Below the pieces are notes generated by a model. That model did no database searches, had not been told where the DNA came from, and saw nothing but the letters and a program-made list of their open reading frames with translations. Of a stretch of 64,000 nt of DNA, positions 23,409-36,477 are shown piece by piece; position 1 is the first letter of the stretch, and each line of letters starts with the position of its first letter. Origin of the DNA: Chamaecyparis obtusa. Its lineage: Eukaryota > Streptophyta > Pinopsida > Cupressales > Cupressaceae. Both the position numbers and the translations under genes were made by a program. The stretch lies in the NCBI GenBank assembly GCA_027943335.1, contig BSBK01006754.1, forward strand, positions 896,001 through 960,000, given 5' to 3'.

Positions 23409-25123
23409 GTTAGTTGGTTTCTATAAACGTTTTCAGTACTAAGCGTTTTACTGTAAGAAAACAAGGGACAATTTACATACATATAATTTTAGTAAACAAT
23501 ATAAATAATTTTTTATTATCTAGAGTACTGTTGAATTTGTGCTCCTAATTACAACAGTGTTTTCTATGTAAAATACTTCTCTGTATGAACATTTTAAACA
23601 TTCAGATTGAGAGAAGTTTTGGGGTGGCGTTCTTACTAGAGTGATGCTACTGCATTTGCAAAAGGTGGCATCTTTTCGTGAATTGGCAACAATTATCTGC
23701 TTTTAAGAGAGGCATAAGAAGGAAGTGATATCTTAATAAGATGTGATAAAATGAAAGGCATAGCCAGAAAACGGGATTCTTGGCAAGGAGAGTAATTTTG
23801 ATGAGAAAATAAAAATAAATTATTTTAAAGTTGCATGTCCTATCAGATGAGCAAACTGTTAAAGTCATGATCAATTAGTTATTAGTCATAGGCTTTATTA
23901 AAGTCATTCCAACTTGAGGATATGTTTTATTTAATTTTAGTATATTTTTATTTAGAATGCCATTATTGTTGTAGGATAGGCTATATGAAGAAGCACTGTA
24001 TGAAACGTTTTTCTGATTAGAAATCCAACCACAAAGGGCCTCAATAGAGGGCTGAAATTGTAGAACATATAGAGGAGGTAGCCTTCTATGCATTCATGGC
24101 CAAAAGACTAGTAGACGAGTCTTGTTGATGTGAGCTTTATGCCCTTACAACATACAGGATAGAACACTCAATGTTTCAGGATGAAGCAACGAATATTGAA
24201 TCCTATCTTGAATAAAGACACCACTTATGCGAAAGATTGCAATGAAATATCATAAAGGTGTGTCTAAGGTTCCCTCTTAATGGTGGATACTCACTCAGTG
24301 ATAATCATGTGATATGCTAGTATCAAGAGGGGACTTACGATAGTTTACTATGGTTTATCAACTTGACTTCAAATGATATGACTTTTCAATGTGCAATGAA
24401 AATATATTCCAACTTCCAACTTACAAAATGCAATGCAATGAACTTAAACTTACGAATCTAAGCTACTTCTACTTCTACTTAAAGATGCAAGAAAGAGTGA
24501 ATATCCTTGGACTCTAATAGATGCAGCCTTGTCATCGACTCCACTCGCCTAGTGCAATCTTCTAAAGTGTGTTCAAATGATGTTCAAATCAATACCATTT
24601 CATTAATCCCATATATGGATGCAAATCAAAGAGAAAGTAAGGATTGAAGTTAAGTTCATGATAATGCCATTCGACCACGCAAGACAAGACTCACAATCAG
24701 TAAGTAACTAGTGGTTTGGTCCATGATTGAGTCAAGCAAGGATGCATTCACAATTACTCTTATCCCACTAAATTACTAAAAGAAAATTCTAATTAAATAC
24801 TTGAAATCAAATCTATTCTAAGTGAGGAATGTAGATTACCATTTATACTCCAAAAGATATCACAATTATTCACCATGCAAAACACAACAATGAGTAGTAG
24901 AGAAAATCTGGTAGTATATTAGCAACAATTCTCCAACAATCTTCCCATACAAATGAGAGGAGTGGGGTTTATGGCCAAGATTAAAACAAAATCAATGGCC
25001 TAGAGTAATCCATTACAAACCCTAATTAGGGAACCATAGATAACCAATGAAAATGAAGCACCACAAAATGAGCCAATCAGAAAATTCAATGGTTTGAGGA
25101 CCAATAAGAGAAAGGGAAGTTGC
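23409..25123. other. Intron or intergenic stretch, no firm gene
   Basis: AT-rich sequence with short scattered frames only. GGGAAGAT followed by TGTTGGAG on the minus strand near 24938-24948 resembles a polypurine tract and LTR start, which could mark the 3' LTR of the ORF-F element to the right. I found no second copy to prove it. Confidence 0.35.
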
Positions 25124-27628
25124 TTAGTCATCATACATCTCATCATGCAAGAGATGCACCCCCTTTTCCTTCTCCCTTCTAGCAAATTCAATGAACTTAA
25201 CCATAATTGTACTAAGTTCATCCATGGCGATACTAGGAAGGCTGTTATGTTGTAACTCAATGACCTCTAATTTCTCAATGCAGGTATCCAATATGCTATC
25301 CCAATCTGAAGTATGCCTCTGTAGATCACTTGTAGAAATCATAAGGGAGAGAAATCCATTCACCTGACTCTTCTCAATAGAGTCCATGTCTTCGAAGTAA
25401 ACTGATTCCAACTTTTCTTTCAATTTCTCCAAATCCAACTCACTGGAAGCATCAATGTCAAGATCAAGTAATTCCTTGATTGCAACAAGGACTTTCAAAT
25501 GTATCTCCAGGAAAGTACCCTCAATCACAAGGCAATTTGCCTGTGCATGCTTGAATGTCGACTTCCTCATGGCCAGTTAAAGATACCAATGACCAAAGTC
25601 ATATGCACCTCCTCTATCAATTACTCCTCGTATTAGAACTGATGTAGGGATACTCTTCAATGCCTTAAGACAAGGAATCATCTTGTCTTCAATTGGTTGG
25701 AACTCTTTCCACATCTGCTCCAATCTTGGGACCTTATTCATCAATATTGTGGTCTTCTCATATGCTTGAACAATCCTAGCAATAAAATCTTCTGCCTGTT
25801 TCTTGATATCACTTGCCCATTCCTTTACTTCCCGAAAAGTGTTTCTCATTACATCATAAGTAACATGCGAATCTTGAGAAGTAGGAACATATGGAACAAG
25901 CATTGTATTCTCATGTCTTGATGGTTTCATATGCATGTTTATGTATTCTTTTAACATCATATTTTCCAACTTTAGCTCAACTTTCTTTTCTAGCTTATCC
26001 ATTCTTTCTTCAATTGCATTTGTAGTACCCCTCAATTCTTGGAATTCTTGCTTCTTTGTACCTTGCCCAATGTTGAATGAGGTAATGTGGTAGTCATTTG
26101 GAGTGATCACATCTAAAGTCTTGTCACCAACTAGGACAGCCATATGCAAAGTGCGAGATCCAGATGCCTCTCTAGTAATATTATGGATTTTCTTTGATTG
26201 CTTAGGTTCCTTAACCTTACCAATCCTGTTCAAGAATGTATCATTCTCATCCATGGGGAGTACCTCCTCTACTCTTCTTCTCTTCTTCATACTCTCCCTC
26301 AGCCAATCAAGAACTGTGGACCAATCCGTGCCATCATCAAGTTGCTCATACTCATTAAATCCCTTTAATGCCAAAATGATCTTATCATCGCTTTCTTGTG
26401 TGTTAAGACTAGGCTGTCTCATATCATCTCCCTGTTGGAATCATTTGCTGTTGCACCAAAAGCTCGAACTGTCAATGCCCGATACAAATGCCAGATTTAA
26501 CCTGATCCACGGGAGGCAGTTAAGCCATGTCACAAATCTCCAAGGAGGTGCTGACCACCAAGTCAACAATCTCCCCCTCAGCACCCACTGAAGGGAGACT
26601 TGAACCCGTGACCCAAGGCTCTAATACCAATTGTTGGAATCATTTGCCGTTGCACCAAAAGCTCAAACTGTCAATGCCCGATACAAATGCCAGATTTAAC
26701 CTGATCCACGGGAGGCGGTTAAGTCATGTCACGAATCTCCAAGGAGGTGCTGATCACCAAGTCAACACTCCCAAATCAACTACCAACTACATAGTAGGAG
26801 ATGTTGATAATATCTTTATTCCCTGCTGCACTAATTGTGTGGATGAAGTTGCCCCTTGATCCTCTTGAGGTAAAATCTTTGTATCTCCACCCTACTCTAA
26901 ACTATGTCCCCTATTCTGCTTTTCCACTTCCCTTATCAATGAAGAACTAGTAGTGGGAGTAGATGTAGTAAGCTTGTGCCTTTTACTTTCAGATTTCTTA
27001 CTAATAGTTCTTTCACTTGCTACTTGTGATGCTTTTGCCACATTATCCCTTTTCTTTGAGATTTGTCCTTCATCCTGATTCCGTAATCCTGAAATACTTA
27101 TGGTCCTTTCATATCCTTTTGAGGAAGGCTCCCCACTCCGCATCCTTCCATACATGGGGGTAACACCTTGCTTCTTAACTTGTATATCTGTTTGTCAACC
27201 CATGTTCTTGATATGTCTACCACCTCCCTCATCAAGATGGCTAAATCTGTAAGCTCATCAATTTATGACCAATTAGGTGGATAGATTGGCTTGTCTTTCT
27301 CACGATCATAATGGGGATCATTGTGATTTCCATCATCTCTTACCTGATCAGGAATAGGAAAAACGTTACACTTTCGCATGAAGTCTAATGACAACCTAGA
27401 CTACATCTTTCTCTTTATAGCGTATTCGTCCACAAGATTTGCCCAAATATCTATCTTATGTCTATATCTCCTTCCCTTATAAGTGTGGATTTTCTAGAAT
27501 GGATCAAACACATTCCTTGCTTTGTATGCCCCAAGCTGATAGAATTGTAACTCTGCATTGACTGTGTTTGTGGCCTATGGTGAAGGACATGCCTCAAGCA
27601 TCTTCCCCAATGTGATGGAGGAAAGCAT
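25124..27628 (-). pseudogene. ORF-F, long unknown reading frame
   Basis: On the minus strand one frame runs from an ATG at 27628-27626 to the TGA near 25124, about 720 codons once the TRIM at 26433-26767 is discounted. It carries several in-frame stops (near 27577, 27510, 27400 and 25575). The N-terminal part has NAELQFYQLGAYKARNVFDP and CNVFPIPDQVRDDGNHNDP. The middle is Ser/Lys-rich. The C-terminal part is helical (IEERMDKLEKKVELKLENM, DLEKLKEKLESVYFEDM). I recognise no known domain. It may be the protein of a non-autonomous element, or a decayed gene. Confidence 0.6.
26433..26767 (-). mobile_element. Complete TRIM element (335 bp)
   Basis: Two 136-bp LTRs (26433-26568, 26632-26767) flank a 63-bp internal region that contains only a PBS (ATTGGTATTAGAGCC, minus strand) and a polypurine tract (GAGGGGGAGAT). 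A perfect 5-bp target duplication CTCCC flanks it (26428-26432, 26768-26772). It has no coding capacity, so it must have been mobilised in trans. It interrupts ORF-F, whose frame continues on both sides. Confidence 0.92.
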
Positions 27629-28455
27629 GTTAAGTTTTCGAACCAGAATATATATAATTTTGACATAATTGGAATGCAAAACACAAATAACAGATAACAC
27701 AAACATTTATCCTGGGAAAACCCTCCTACTCGAGGGAAAAACCCAGCCAGACCCGAAAAGAGATTCTTCCATTACATCCTCAACATAATTACAATATTCT
27801 CATGCTTATGATTGAAAACTCTCAACAGTCAATCTATAAGCCTTCTTCATAGTTCAATCACTTTAAACATGCAGATACAAAATATAATATGCTTCAAGTA
27901 TCTCATAGATACTTTTGACAAACAGAAAATTTCAGTCACACAAATAAACCATACACTGATCGATTTCAGAATAAATCTGTAGCATGTATCGCACCCATTA
28001 TAGAGAATATAATAATCATGCAGGTCATATTCGCACTCACTGCTAGTACATGCACACAAAATAACGATGCGATAGCAATCTGAATAACAATCAAACATCC
28101 ATCGTTCTGAAACAAACACGGCAACAGTTATATAAAAACAAATGCATTCATAAGGAGTCCCAACGTCTTCAATACGAAAAACCGTCCGTCATAATGAGAG
28201 AGGACAAAGCAGCTGAGTCACACTAAACCGTATTAATCTTGACAACAAATCATAGTTGATCGCACGGTGCCAAGGAAGTAGCTTAGTCGCACGAAAGATG
28301 AGAATATATGAAATGACACTTAATAATAAATGAAACAGTGCCTACAAGAGAAACCGTCAACTCCATAATACCTGGACAGGATGCCAAGAAATAATCCGAT
28401 GAATCTTTGACTCAAGACTGCCAACAAGGATGAAGTTAAGAGCTTGGGACCATGT
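27629..28455 (-). other. Non-coding, LTR-like stretch upstream of ORF-F
   Basis: No gene seen. On the minus strand it contains GGGTTTTTCCCTCGAGTAGG and GGGTTTTCCC near 27710-27740, resembling the hinge motif near the 3' ends of the copia LTRs in this window. No PBS or termini were found. Copia-B inserted at 28455/28456 cuts its right side. Confidence 0.35.
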
Positions 28456-29853
28456 TGTTGGCATTAGGAGATTAACCGGTAAGGAATGTAACCGATATAT
28501 GGAAAACTGGTTTTGTCATTGATTGGCAAAGAGTGATTGTCAGTCATGTCTAAGAAAGATCGGTGACACAATGTTATTCAATTAGAAACCAAGGACAGAT
28601 CAACAGGTCAGGAACAACTGACGTTGATAAGTGCAAAAAGACCGGTGACACATGGTAATAAAGCTCTATGTGATCATCAGAGCAACCGGTCACCAAGGAA
28701 GATGCAATTAGTAACCGGTAATAGAAACCGAGGAACGGGTGCAACCAGTACAACCAGTGGAAGGGATGGTGATAGGTTAAAGTTCTTACCTGTGCACAAC
28801 TTAAGGATATTAACCGATCAGTGAAGATTTCATCACTATTGATAAACCGAGGAAAGTCACAGTCGACAAACAGTTGTCTGACTCTTTGACCAGGATTTGG
28901 TGCATAAAATCCGGTAGACTTTGAATTATCAAGATGATCGGTACAAGGCACGATTGAAGGTTTTAATGCCGAAGTTTGTGGCATAAAAACATGGAGATTT
29001 CTCTTGTGAAGGAAAGCTTTCGAAACGTGCATCTGTCGTTTCTTTCATAAAGAGGATAAAGCATGGCATGCGTCAGATGTTCTCTCAGTGAACTGAGACT
29101 CCACTGGGTGATGGATCCAAAGGTGATCTTTAAACACGTCATGCATGTAAAAAGAAAATAGGGCAAGAAGTCTATATATTCTTCTGCTTGACATGAATAT
29201 AGTTTGCCCTCATTCTACCAAAGAAAATAGTGAACCTATACACTGAAGAAGCTACTAAGGTGAAGAGAGGAGAAGAAAGTAGAGTATGCAAAGAAGCACA
29301 ACAACAAAGGAGAACATACCTGTAGTGACTGGTGATGATTCTCAGTTGAATAAAACAACGATCTTATTAGGCTCAGCAAAGCCATCATCAAAAAATGAAA
29401 CTCTCTATTGCTTTCTGATAATTGCAATAGAAAAATCCCAGTATTTTGGGTGGACATTAACAGGTCCCTTGTATTAAATCCCTTAACTGGTTGACATTTG
29501 TTTAGGTGTTCTAAGTCCTCTAACTAGGCAGGTTCTAACAGGCCTTATTTCTTAAATCCCTTAACTGGGTCGCATTTAACAGTGCATTTGTAATCCTTTA
29601 ACAGGGAAGGCTTCTTATAGGGCGCACTTCAGAAGAGTACAAAATTTGTGAGGTTTACTCACGCTGTGGTTTTCTCCCAATTTGGGTTTCCACATGATAA
29701 ATTTGGTGTTGTTTATTGCTTGATTGTGTGATGGCTATTTCTGTTCTAGAATCTGTTCTGCTTATAGTTTTAGTTACATTATATCAGATTTGTTTTCAAG
29801 TTTTAGTGGGTGCTGAGTCACCCCTCCCCTCTCAGCACTAGTTTGGACCATCA
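28456..29853 (+). repeat. Copia-B 5' LTR
   Basis: It starts TGTTGGCATTAGGAG and ends GGACCATCA (1398 bp). It contains many ACCGGT motifs in the first 400 bases, a TATA-like CTATATATT near 29172, repeated ATCCCTTAACTGG units, and GTGGTTTTCTCC...GGGTTTCCAC near 29668-29692. Confidence 0.9.
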
Positions 29854-29867
29854 ATTGGTATCAGAGC
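29854..29867 (+). other. Primer-binding site of Copia-B
   Basis: ATTGGTATCAGAGC directly follows the LTR. It matches the tRNA-iMet-type site of plant LTR retrotransposons. Confidence 0.88.
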
Positions 29868-29915
29868 TAAGTTTCCTTTTTCAAAGTTGGTTAACCGCAA
29901 CGGGAAAAAGATCAA

Positions 29916-30497
29916 ATGATGAGGAAGGAAGGTGCAAAGGCTTTTAAGGAAAACTTCACTCTATGGTGTAGCAGAATGAAGCTGTCCATGAAAACCACCG
30001 GAGATCAATACTGGACTCATGTAATTCATGATTACACCGAACCCACCGGTACCTTGACACCGTATGAACAAAAGATCAGCACAGAGCATACTGCCGCAAT
30101 GGATATGATAGCAAGCACGCTACTTGATCATGTCTATACAGAGATTGAAAATTTGACTACTGCTCACAAGATGTGGGCTAAGCTGCAAACGGTATATGGT
30201 GGTGACCCACATGTTCAAAGAGCTAAGGTAGAAAGCCTTAGAGGCAAATATGATGATATGAGAATGAACGGGGGAGAAGATATTGAGCACTACAACAACA
30301 GAATCAAAGAAGTGATGAACTCCATCAAAAGCGCTAGAGGAACACTGAGTGAGGAGGATGTGATAAGCAAAATACTGAGAACACTGAGCCCTCAATATGC
30401 TATCAAGATCTCAGCCATACAGGAGCTTAGATCAGTGACCACTACTCAAGTCACTCTTGACTCCCTAATCGGTAAGTTGATTGCATTTGAATTGAGT
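29916..30497 (+). pseudogene. Copia-B gag, first part
   Basis: It opens with MMRKEGAKAFKENFTLWCS and encodes a copia Gag N-terminal domain (TAHKMWAKLQTVYGGDPHVQ, RAKVESLRGKYDDM). It is open to FELS at 30497, where solo LTR-E is inserted. The true continuation is at 32448. The ATG at 29916 is one of two adjacent Met codons. Confidence 0.85.
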
Positions 30498-32442
30498 TGA
30501 AAAGCACACAATTATACTAAGAGGGGGGGGGTGAATCAGTATAATAACAATTTTAACTTTAAAAACTTTATTCAAAGATAACTTTAAATTCTCAAACAAA
30601 CAATTATGCACATGAACACAAATTAATTTTACGTGGAAACCCAATATGGGAGAAAACCACAATATAATTTGTTTATATATAATAATGTTCTTTACAAATT
30701 TTGTAGGCTCCAACCTACTAGAGGCTCCAACCTCTAAATTTATGAGCACCGACTCACTGGAAGCTCCAACTCCCACACTTTGCAGGCACCAACCTACTGG
30801 AAGCACCAACTCCCCCTGTCTGATTCTGAGCACCAACTCTTCTGCTGTCAAAATTTCCTCCACTTGAATGCTGTTGCTAATTCAACTGATGATGGACACA
30901 ATCTGCTCTCTAAGTCAGCCAATATTTTTTTCTAATTTTTAATTAAATATATCCTCACAATGGTATATTCAAAAATCTGAACATATAATTTTTAACTCCT
31001 TTTTCTTTTCTTTATATTACTGCTGCTCTTCTTTTTATCTCCACATGCTGACTTGTCCATATTTCAAAATAATGGACTGAATATATATATTCAATTTTTC
31101 AAAATGAAACATTATGTCGCTTATAAGATATCTCCCTTTATATATGAAAAGGTGTCTTTTCGTTTGAAACATTATTAACTTAAACTAAATTAATCTCTTT
31201 TATTTTTGAATATATTAAAAACTTTAATATCAACTTTTATTATAACTTCTATAGTTATCTTTTATGATATATATTAATATATCATCCTTCAATGCATCGG
31301 CTGGAAACTATTATCGGGCCTCAACAGGAAACTGATACTTCGTCACTGAATTTATAACATGTACGTTTTTATCGCTATCATATATGTATCCCGTCAACAT
31401 AAGGTTTCCCCTTTTCATCATGCATCAGATAACACGTCGCTGCATATAATATTATGTTTGCTGATTAATATTGATTATACATTTGATTTAATCACTGTGC
31501 AAATTATTACCGTCTCTGTTTTGAAACACTGCATAATGGTGTATGTTCATACGTATTCTTCTTTGCCATCGATGATTTATTTGTCTGTTGCCGTGGGTTC
31601 CTTTTATCTCTGAATATATTGCTGCTGTTCCTTTCAAACATGTTTTAGTATCTACATAAAAGTTTGTATATATATATATATATATCTGCACTTTCTATAT
31701 GCATTCTCATTTGAAGATTATATAAATCTGTATATATAAGTTTATATATATTAGTCTGTGTATATATATATTATAAAAGTCTGTATATATAAATCTATAT
31801 ATATACGTCAGTTATGCTTCGATATGTTTCCTATCTCTGTTGATATATTCATGTTCCTTGTCAGCTTCATTGCTTCCACGTACTCAAACTTTGAGTTCTT
31901 GCTAGGAGTTTCATTATTATCATCATGCCATTGACCAATGCGGTGAAAAACAGTGCTCACATGCAAGCCATGTCTTTTTTTTTTGTGCCTGACTAACTGT
32001 AATTTTCTCTTCAAAGTCCTGCAGTACCTTTTGTTTGTCAACAGTCCAAGGTAGCTCTGGGACATCAGCAAACATAGGAACAGCTGATATCTGTCTTGTA
32101 ACGTAGCAACTTTGGCTGCAGCAAACTAAACAAGCTCAATAAGACCATCAGCCCGTATTGTCATCTTATCATTATGTAGATCAGCTTCAGTTCTAAATAT
32201 GTAGCCCGTATTGTCACCTTAGCATCCCATCTCTAAGAAACTTTAGAACATGTCTAAGTTCCTCATCTCCCAGTTCTGTATCATCATTCTTCTCCATGTT
32301 TGTTCTTTGGTATCTTTAGCAAATTGCCCATTCTGCAGTATGTTGCTTGTATTCCTGATCATCTTCGTATACCTTCAGATATGCCTGTATATGTTCATTA
32401 CATATGCCTCTGATTTTGACATCAATGACAATATGTTCATCA
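30498..32442 (-). mobile_element. Solo LTR-E inside Copia-B gag
   Basis: A 1945-bp sequence starts TGAAAAGCACAC and ends GTTCATCA on the plus strand, flanked by a perfect target duplication TGAGT (30493-30497, 32443-32447). Removing it with one TSD copy restores the gag frame (FELS then NFDNSLP). A run of nine G near 30522, followed by TGAATCAG, and ACGTGGAAACCC near 30632 show it lies in reverse orientation. It contains a TA-rich microsatellite near 31665-31800. No internal domain remains. Confidence 0.85.
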
Positions 32443-32447
32443 TGAGT

Positions 32448-33235
32448 AATTTTGATAACAGCTTACCCATGCAAGAAGCTGCTTTTAAATCTTCTGTTAA
32501 TAACTCTTCCACCAAGAAAGGACGAGAAACCAGTAATAGCTCTACCGGTAAGACTAGAAGTTTTGTTGAAAATCTGCTCTCTGAAGAGATGGAGCAAGAT
32601 GGGTTTGAAGCACTCATCGCTAGGAGATTTCCAAGAGGAAAAGGGAAGTATAAAGGTAAACTTCCACTAAAATGCTTCTCTTGCAATAAGATAGGACACA
32701 TTGCTGCAAGATGTCCAGACAATGAAAATAAAGAGAAGAGCAACCGATTCAAGAGCAAAGCAAAGAAGGAACGCTACCTTGCAGAAGGAGTCACAAACAA
32801 TGAATCTGAAGACTCTGAAGATCAAGAAATTGCCTTTGTTGCAATAAAAGAAGAAAGCCAAGTGATAAGTGAAATGACACTTATCTCAAGATCTCATCAT
32901 AATGATGACTGGATCATTGACAGTGGATGCACTCACCACATGACTGGTGATAAGAACAAGTTCATCAGCCTAAAGCTCAATGATGGTGGATAGGTAAAGG
33001 CTCAATTGCACTAAGCAATGAAGCCGTATGTGAGGATGTGTACTAGGTAGGACTCAAGTACAATCTAACGAGTGTTGCTCAATTGAATAACAAGGGATAC
33101 CTATTGAAATTTGGGCAAGGTTCTTGTGTTGTCAAGAACCAATCAGGAGATCATGTTGTTACTTGTAGACAGAGTAAAGGGAACTTGTTCTATCTGGACT
33201 CAATGGAAGGAGCTTGCCTCATAGCATCAGTAAAA
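32448..33235 (+). pseudogene. Copia-B gag end and protease
   Basis: It continues gag with SFVENLLSEEMEQDGFEALI, a CCHC knuckle (CFSCNKIGHIAARC, near 32673-32714), then the protease active site WIIDSGCTHHMTG near 32911-32949. The frame is broken by a TAG at about 32991 and further stops to 33237. Confidence 0.85.
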
Positions 33236-33269
33236 TGAGAAACAAACAAAATCTGTCTTGTAAACAAAG

Positions 33270-34240
33270 AGGACAATAACTGGTTGTGGCATAAGAGGCT
33301 CTGCCACATAAACTTTGATAGTATTGTCAAGGTGAGCAAGAAGAAGTCAGTCAGAGGACTTCTCGAGATTACAAAATCTGACAGAGGTATTTGTAAGGAT
33401 TGTCAGTTAGGAAAATTGATAGGAACAAGTTTTAGTAGTAAATCCTTTTCTGCTGAAAATGTTCTAGATCTCGTACACAGATTTGTGTGGACCTATGAGA
33501 ACAAAGAGCTACTATGGAGACATGTATTTTATGCTTTTTGTAGATGATTTCTCAAAAATGATGTGGACTCTTTTTCTTAGAGAAAAATCAGAGGCCTTTC
33601 ACATGTTCAAAATCTATAAGGCCCGAGCGGAGAAGGAGATTGGTAAAAGCCTGAACTGTCTGAGATCAGACAGAGGAGGTGAATACACTTCTTAAGAGTT
33701 CACTCACTACTGTGAGGAACAGGGAATAAAAAGGCAATTGTCTGCACCAAGAACCTTGCAACAAAATAGAGTCGCTGAAAGAAAAAACAAGACTCTGATT
33801 GATTGTGTGAGAACCCTAATGTTTCATAAGGATCTCCCCCATCACTTTTGGAGAGAAGCTATCAGCACTGCTATTTATACATTGAACCGAGCTCAAGTCA
33901 AGAAAGGAACCGGTAAGACTCCTTACGAATTATGGTTCGGTCACACTCCCAGTGTAGGCTACTTCAGAATTTTTGGTAGTAAATGTTACATTAAAAGAGA
34001 TATGTATTCTGGCAAGTTTGAGCCAAAAAGTGATGAAGGCATATTTCTAGGTTATTCTACCAAGAGTAAAGCCTACCAGTGTCTGAATAAGAGGTCAGGA
34101 AAAATAGTAGAAAGTATCAATGTGAAGATTGATGAATACTCAGAACCGAGAAGTAAAATCAGTCCTAATGAGTATGACATTCATCAGGATCATAATGCTG
34201 AAAATCATCTGGAATTCAATGAAATGAGTGTTGCTGATGA
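33270..34240 (+). pseudogene. Copia-B integrase (degenerate)
   Basis: The zinc-binding part WHKRLCHINFDSIV with CKDCQLGK is near 33280-33410. A frameshift near 33480-33545 follows. Core motifs are LFVDDFSKMMW, SDRGGEYTS followed by a TAA (near 33694), and [29 protein letters not shown] sequence (catalytic Glu region). The C-terminal block [20 protein letters not shown] ends near 34100. The D, D, E residues are recognisable, but the frame is broken twice. Confidence 0.85.
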
Positions 34241-34499
34241 AGGAGAAAAGCAGGTAATCAGACCCTTGGAGCATGATGATGTACTGGAAAACATAAGATC
34301 AACTCTAGATGATGAACATGAAATTGTTCATGACCATGCTGGAGAAATTGCTCAACCGGAAGATATAGACTGGGAACACCGACAGACTCTGCCAAGGTAT
34401 GTCACATATCATTCCACTGATAACATTATATGTGACAAACATGCTAATATTCTGACTAGGAGAAAGGCTAGAGAAAGTATTTGCTTACTTTCCAGCATA

Positions 34500-36005
34500 G
34501 AGCCAAAAACCACCAGGGAGGCTCTAGAGGATGAAAGCTGGGTCAAAGCCATGGAAGAAGAGATTGAGCAAATTGAGAAGAATGATACATGGATTCTTGT
34601 TTCAAGACCACAGGACGAGAATGTCATTGGGACCAAGTGGGTCTACAGAAACAAATTGAATGAAGATGGAAAAGTGATAAGGAACAAAGAAAGGTTAGTC
34701 TGTAAAGGATACGCACAGGAGGTAGGACTGGATTATGGTGAAACTTTTGCACCTGTGGCCAGACTGGAAGGAGTGAGAGTCCTACTTGCTTATGCTGCTC
34801 ATAAAAGGTTCAAAGTATACCAGATGGATGTAAAGTCTGCATTCTTGAATGGTATATTGGAGGAGGAAGTCTACATAGAATAACCGGAAGGCTTCTCATC
34901 CACAGAGAAGAGTGGTATGGTCTATAAACTGAAAAAGGCTCTTTATGGGCTAAAACAAGCCCCAAGGGCTTGGGATGAAAGATTGCATTCTTACCTCTTG
35001 ACCATAGGATTCACAAGAATAGGAGATAACAACAATATGTATCTCAAGACTAGAAAAGAAGGTAACCTGATTGCTGAAATTTTTGTGGATGACATCATCT
35101 TTGGAAGAGATGACAAGATGAGCAAAGTCTTTGTTGAGGAGATGAAGAAAGAGTTTGAAATGTCCATGATTGGAGCCATAAAATTCTTCATTGGACTACA
35201 AGTCCATCTGCTCAAAGAAGATATTTTTATTTCTCAGTCCAAGTATGTCAAAGAAATTCTTCAATCCTCTGGGCTAGAAGAATCCAAACCGGTTGGTACA
35301 CCAATGATAACTAATCTCAAGTTATCAAAGGAAGATGATGCAAAAGAAGTAAATGAGAAGTTGTATCGGTCTATGATTGACAAATTACAGTATGTAGTAT
35401 ATAGTAGACCAGACATAGCACATGCAGTAGGCAATGTAGCAAGATTTTCTGCGAATCCCAAAGAGACACACTTAATTGCAGTGAAGAGAATCTTCAGATA
35501 CCTGAAGGGCACTGAGGAGTATGGGCTATGGTTTCCTCACAAGGGAGGGTTCCAAATAAAGGTGTTCACTGATGCAGATTGGCCTGATAATATTGATGAC
35601 AGAAAAAGCACAAGAAGCAGAACTACATTTCACAGTCTACAACAGAAGTTGAGTATGTTGCTGCAGAAGTTGAGTATGTTGCTGCGACAGTCAATTGCAC
35701 ATAGGTGATTTGGATCAAACAGATAATTGAAGGAATCCAGGAACATATACTTGAACCAATTGCAATTTACTGTGATAGTACAAGTGCAATAAACATATCT
35801 AAGAATCTTGTCATGCACTCCAAAACTAAGCACATTGCTATAAAGTATCACTATTTGAGAGAGAAGGTGCAAAATAAAGAAGTAAGATTGGAATATGTTC
35901 CCACAAAAGAATAGGTTGTTGACATATTCACAAAGCCATTACCGAAGAGTACATTTGAGTATCTCAAAGGTAAATTAGGGGTGATACCCCTTCTTGATTT
36001 TCACT
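34500..36005 (+). pseudogene. Copia-B reverse transcriptase and RNase H
   Basis: RT has [39 protein letters not shown], a TAA at about 34880, then LKKALYGLKQAPRAWDERL and a variant active site FVDDIIFG (usual YVDD) near 35080. RNase H begins near 35568 with TDADWPDNIDDRKS. After a frame break and a short tandem duplication near 35640-35690 it continues as YCDSTSAINISKN and VDIFTKPLP, ending with the TAA at 36005-36007. Several stops make it inactive. Confidence 0.85.
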
Positions 36006-36242
36006 AAATAGGCAAAGATGTTCATCAATTCATTATGCTTAAACAAAGGAATCAAACTCATGTTAACTGAATTGATGAATAGGACTGCTGCTCGTAGGGG
36101 GAGCAGATTTCATTAAGGTAGTCTTTCTAACTAGCCTTTCGCATTATTGTCAAAGAGGGAGATTATGACCGGTAGAGATCCGGTAGTGTCATGTAGTGTC
36201 ATGATTTGTTATGGTTTTGCCATCAATGCCAAAGGGGGAGAT

Positions 36243-36477
36243 TGATGGCATTAGGAGATTAACCGGTAAGGAATGTAATCGGTATATGGAAAACTAGTTT
36301 TGTCATTGATTTGCAAAGAGTGATTGTCAGTCATGTCTAAGAAAGACCGGTGACACAATGTTATTCAATCAGAAACCAAGGACAGATCAATAGGTCAGGA
36401 ACAACTGATGTTGATAAGTGCAGAAAGACCGGTGACACATGGTAATAAAGCTCTAACTGATCATCAGAGCAACCGGT
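36243..36477 (+). repeat. Copia-B 3' LTR, first 235 bases
   Basis: It begins TGATGGCATTAGG directly after AAAGGGGGAGAT, matching the 5' LTR start except for TGTTGG becoming TGATGG. It stops abruptly at 36477 in front of the LARD-C LTR. Confidence 0.88.

Larger units (their letters stand above)
28456..36477 (+). mobile_element. Copia-B element, degenerate, 3' truncated
   Basis: The order is 5' LTR, PBS, gag, protease, integrase, RT, RNase H, polypurine tract and the first 235 bases of the 3' LTR, where the LARD-C copy 1 LTR starts. A solo LTR-E is nested in gag. The base pairs before the 5' LTR are CATGT, but the matching right copy is lost. Multiple polypurine tracts near 36100 and 36230 suggest a Sirevirus-like element (family knowledge). 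Confidence 0.88.

Noticed and set aside
31660..31800. TA-rich tract considered as a MITE or terminal inverted repeat
   Set aside because: It is a simple TA/ATATC microsatellite within solo LTR-E with no flanking inverted repeats or duplication.
32250..32447. A reading frame beginning at 32250 that runs into Copia-B gag
   Set aside because: Its first ~65 codons are LTR-E sequence; the TGAGT duplication shows the true gag boundary is at 32443-32447.
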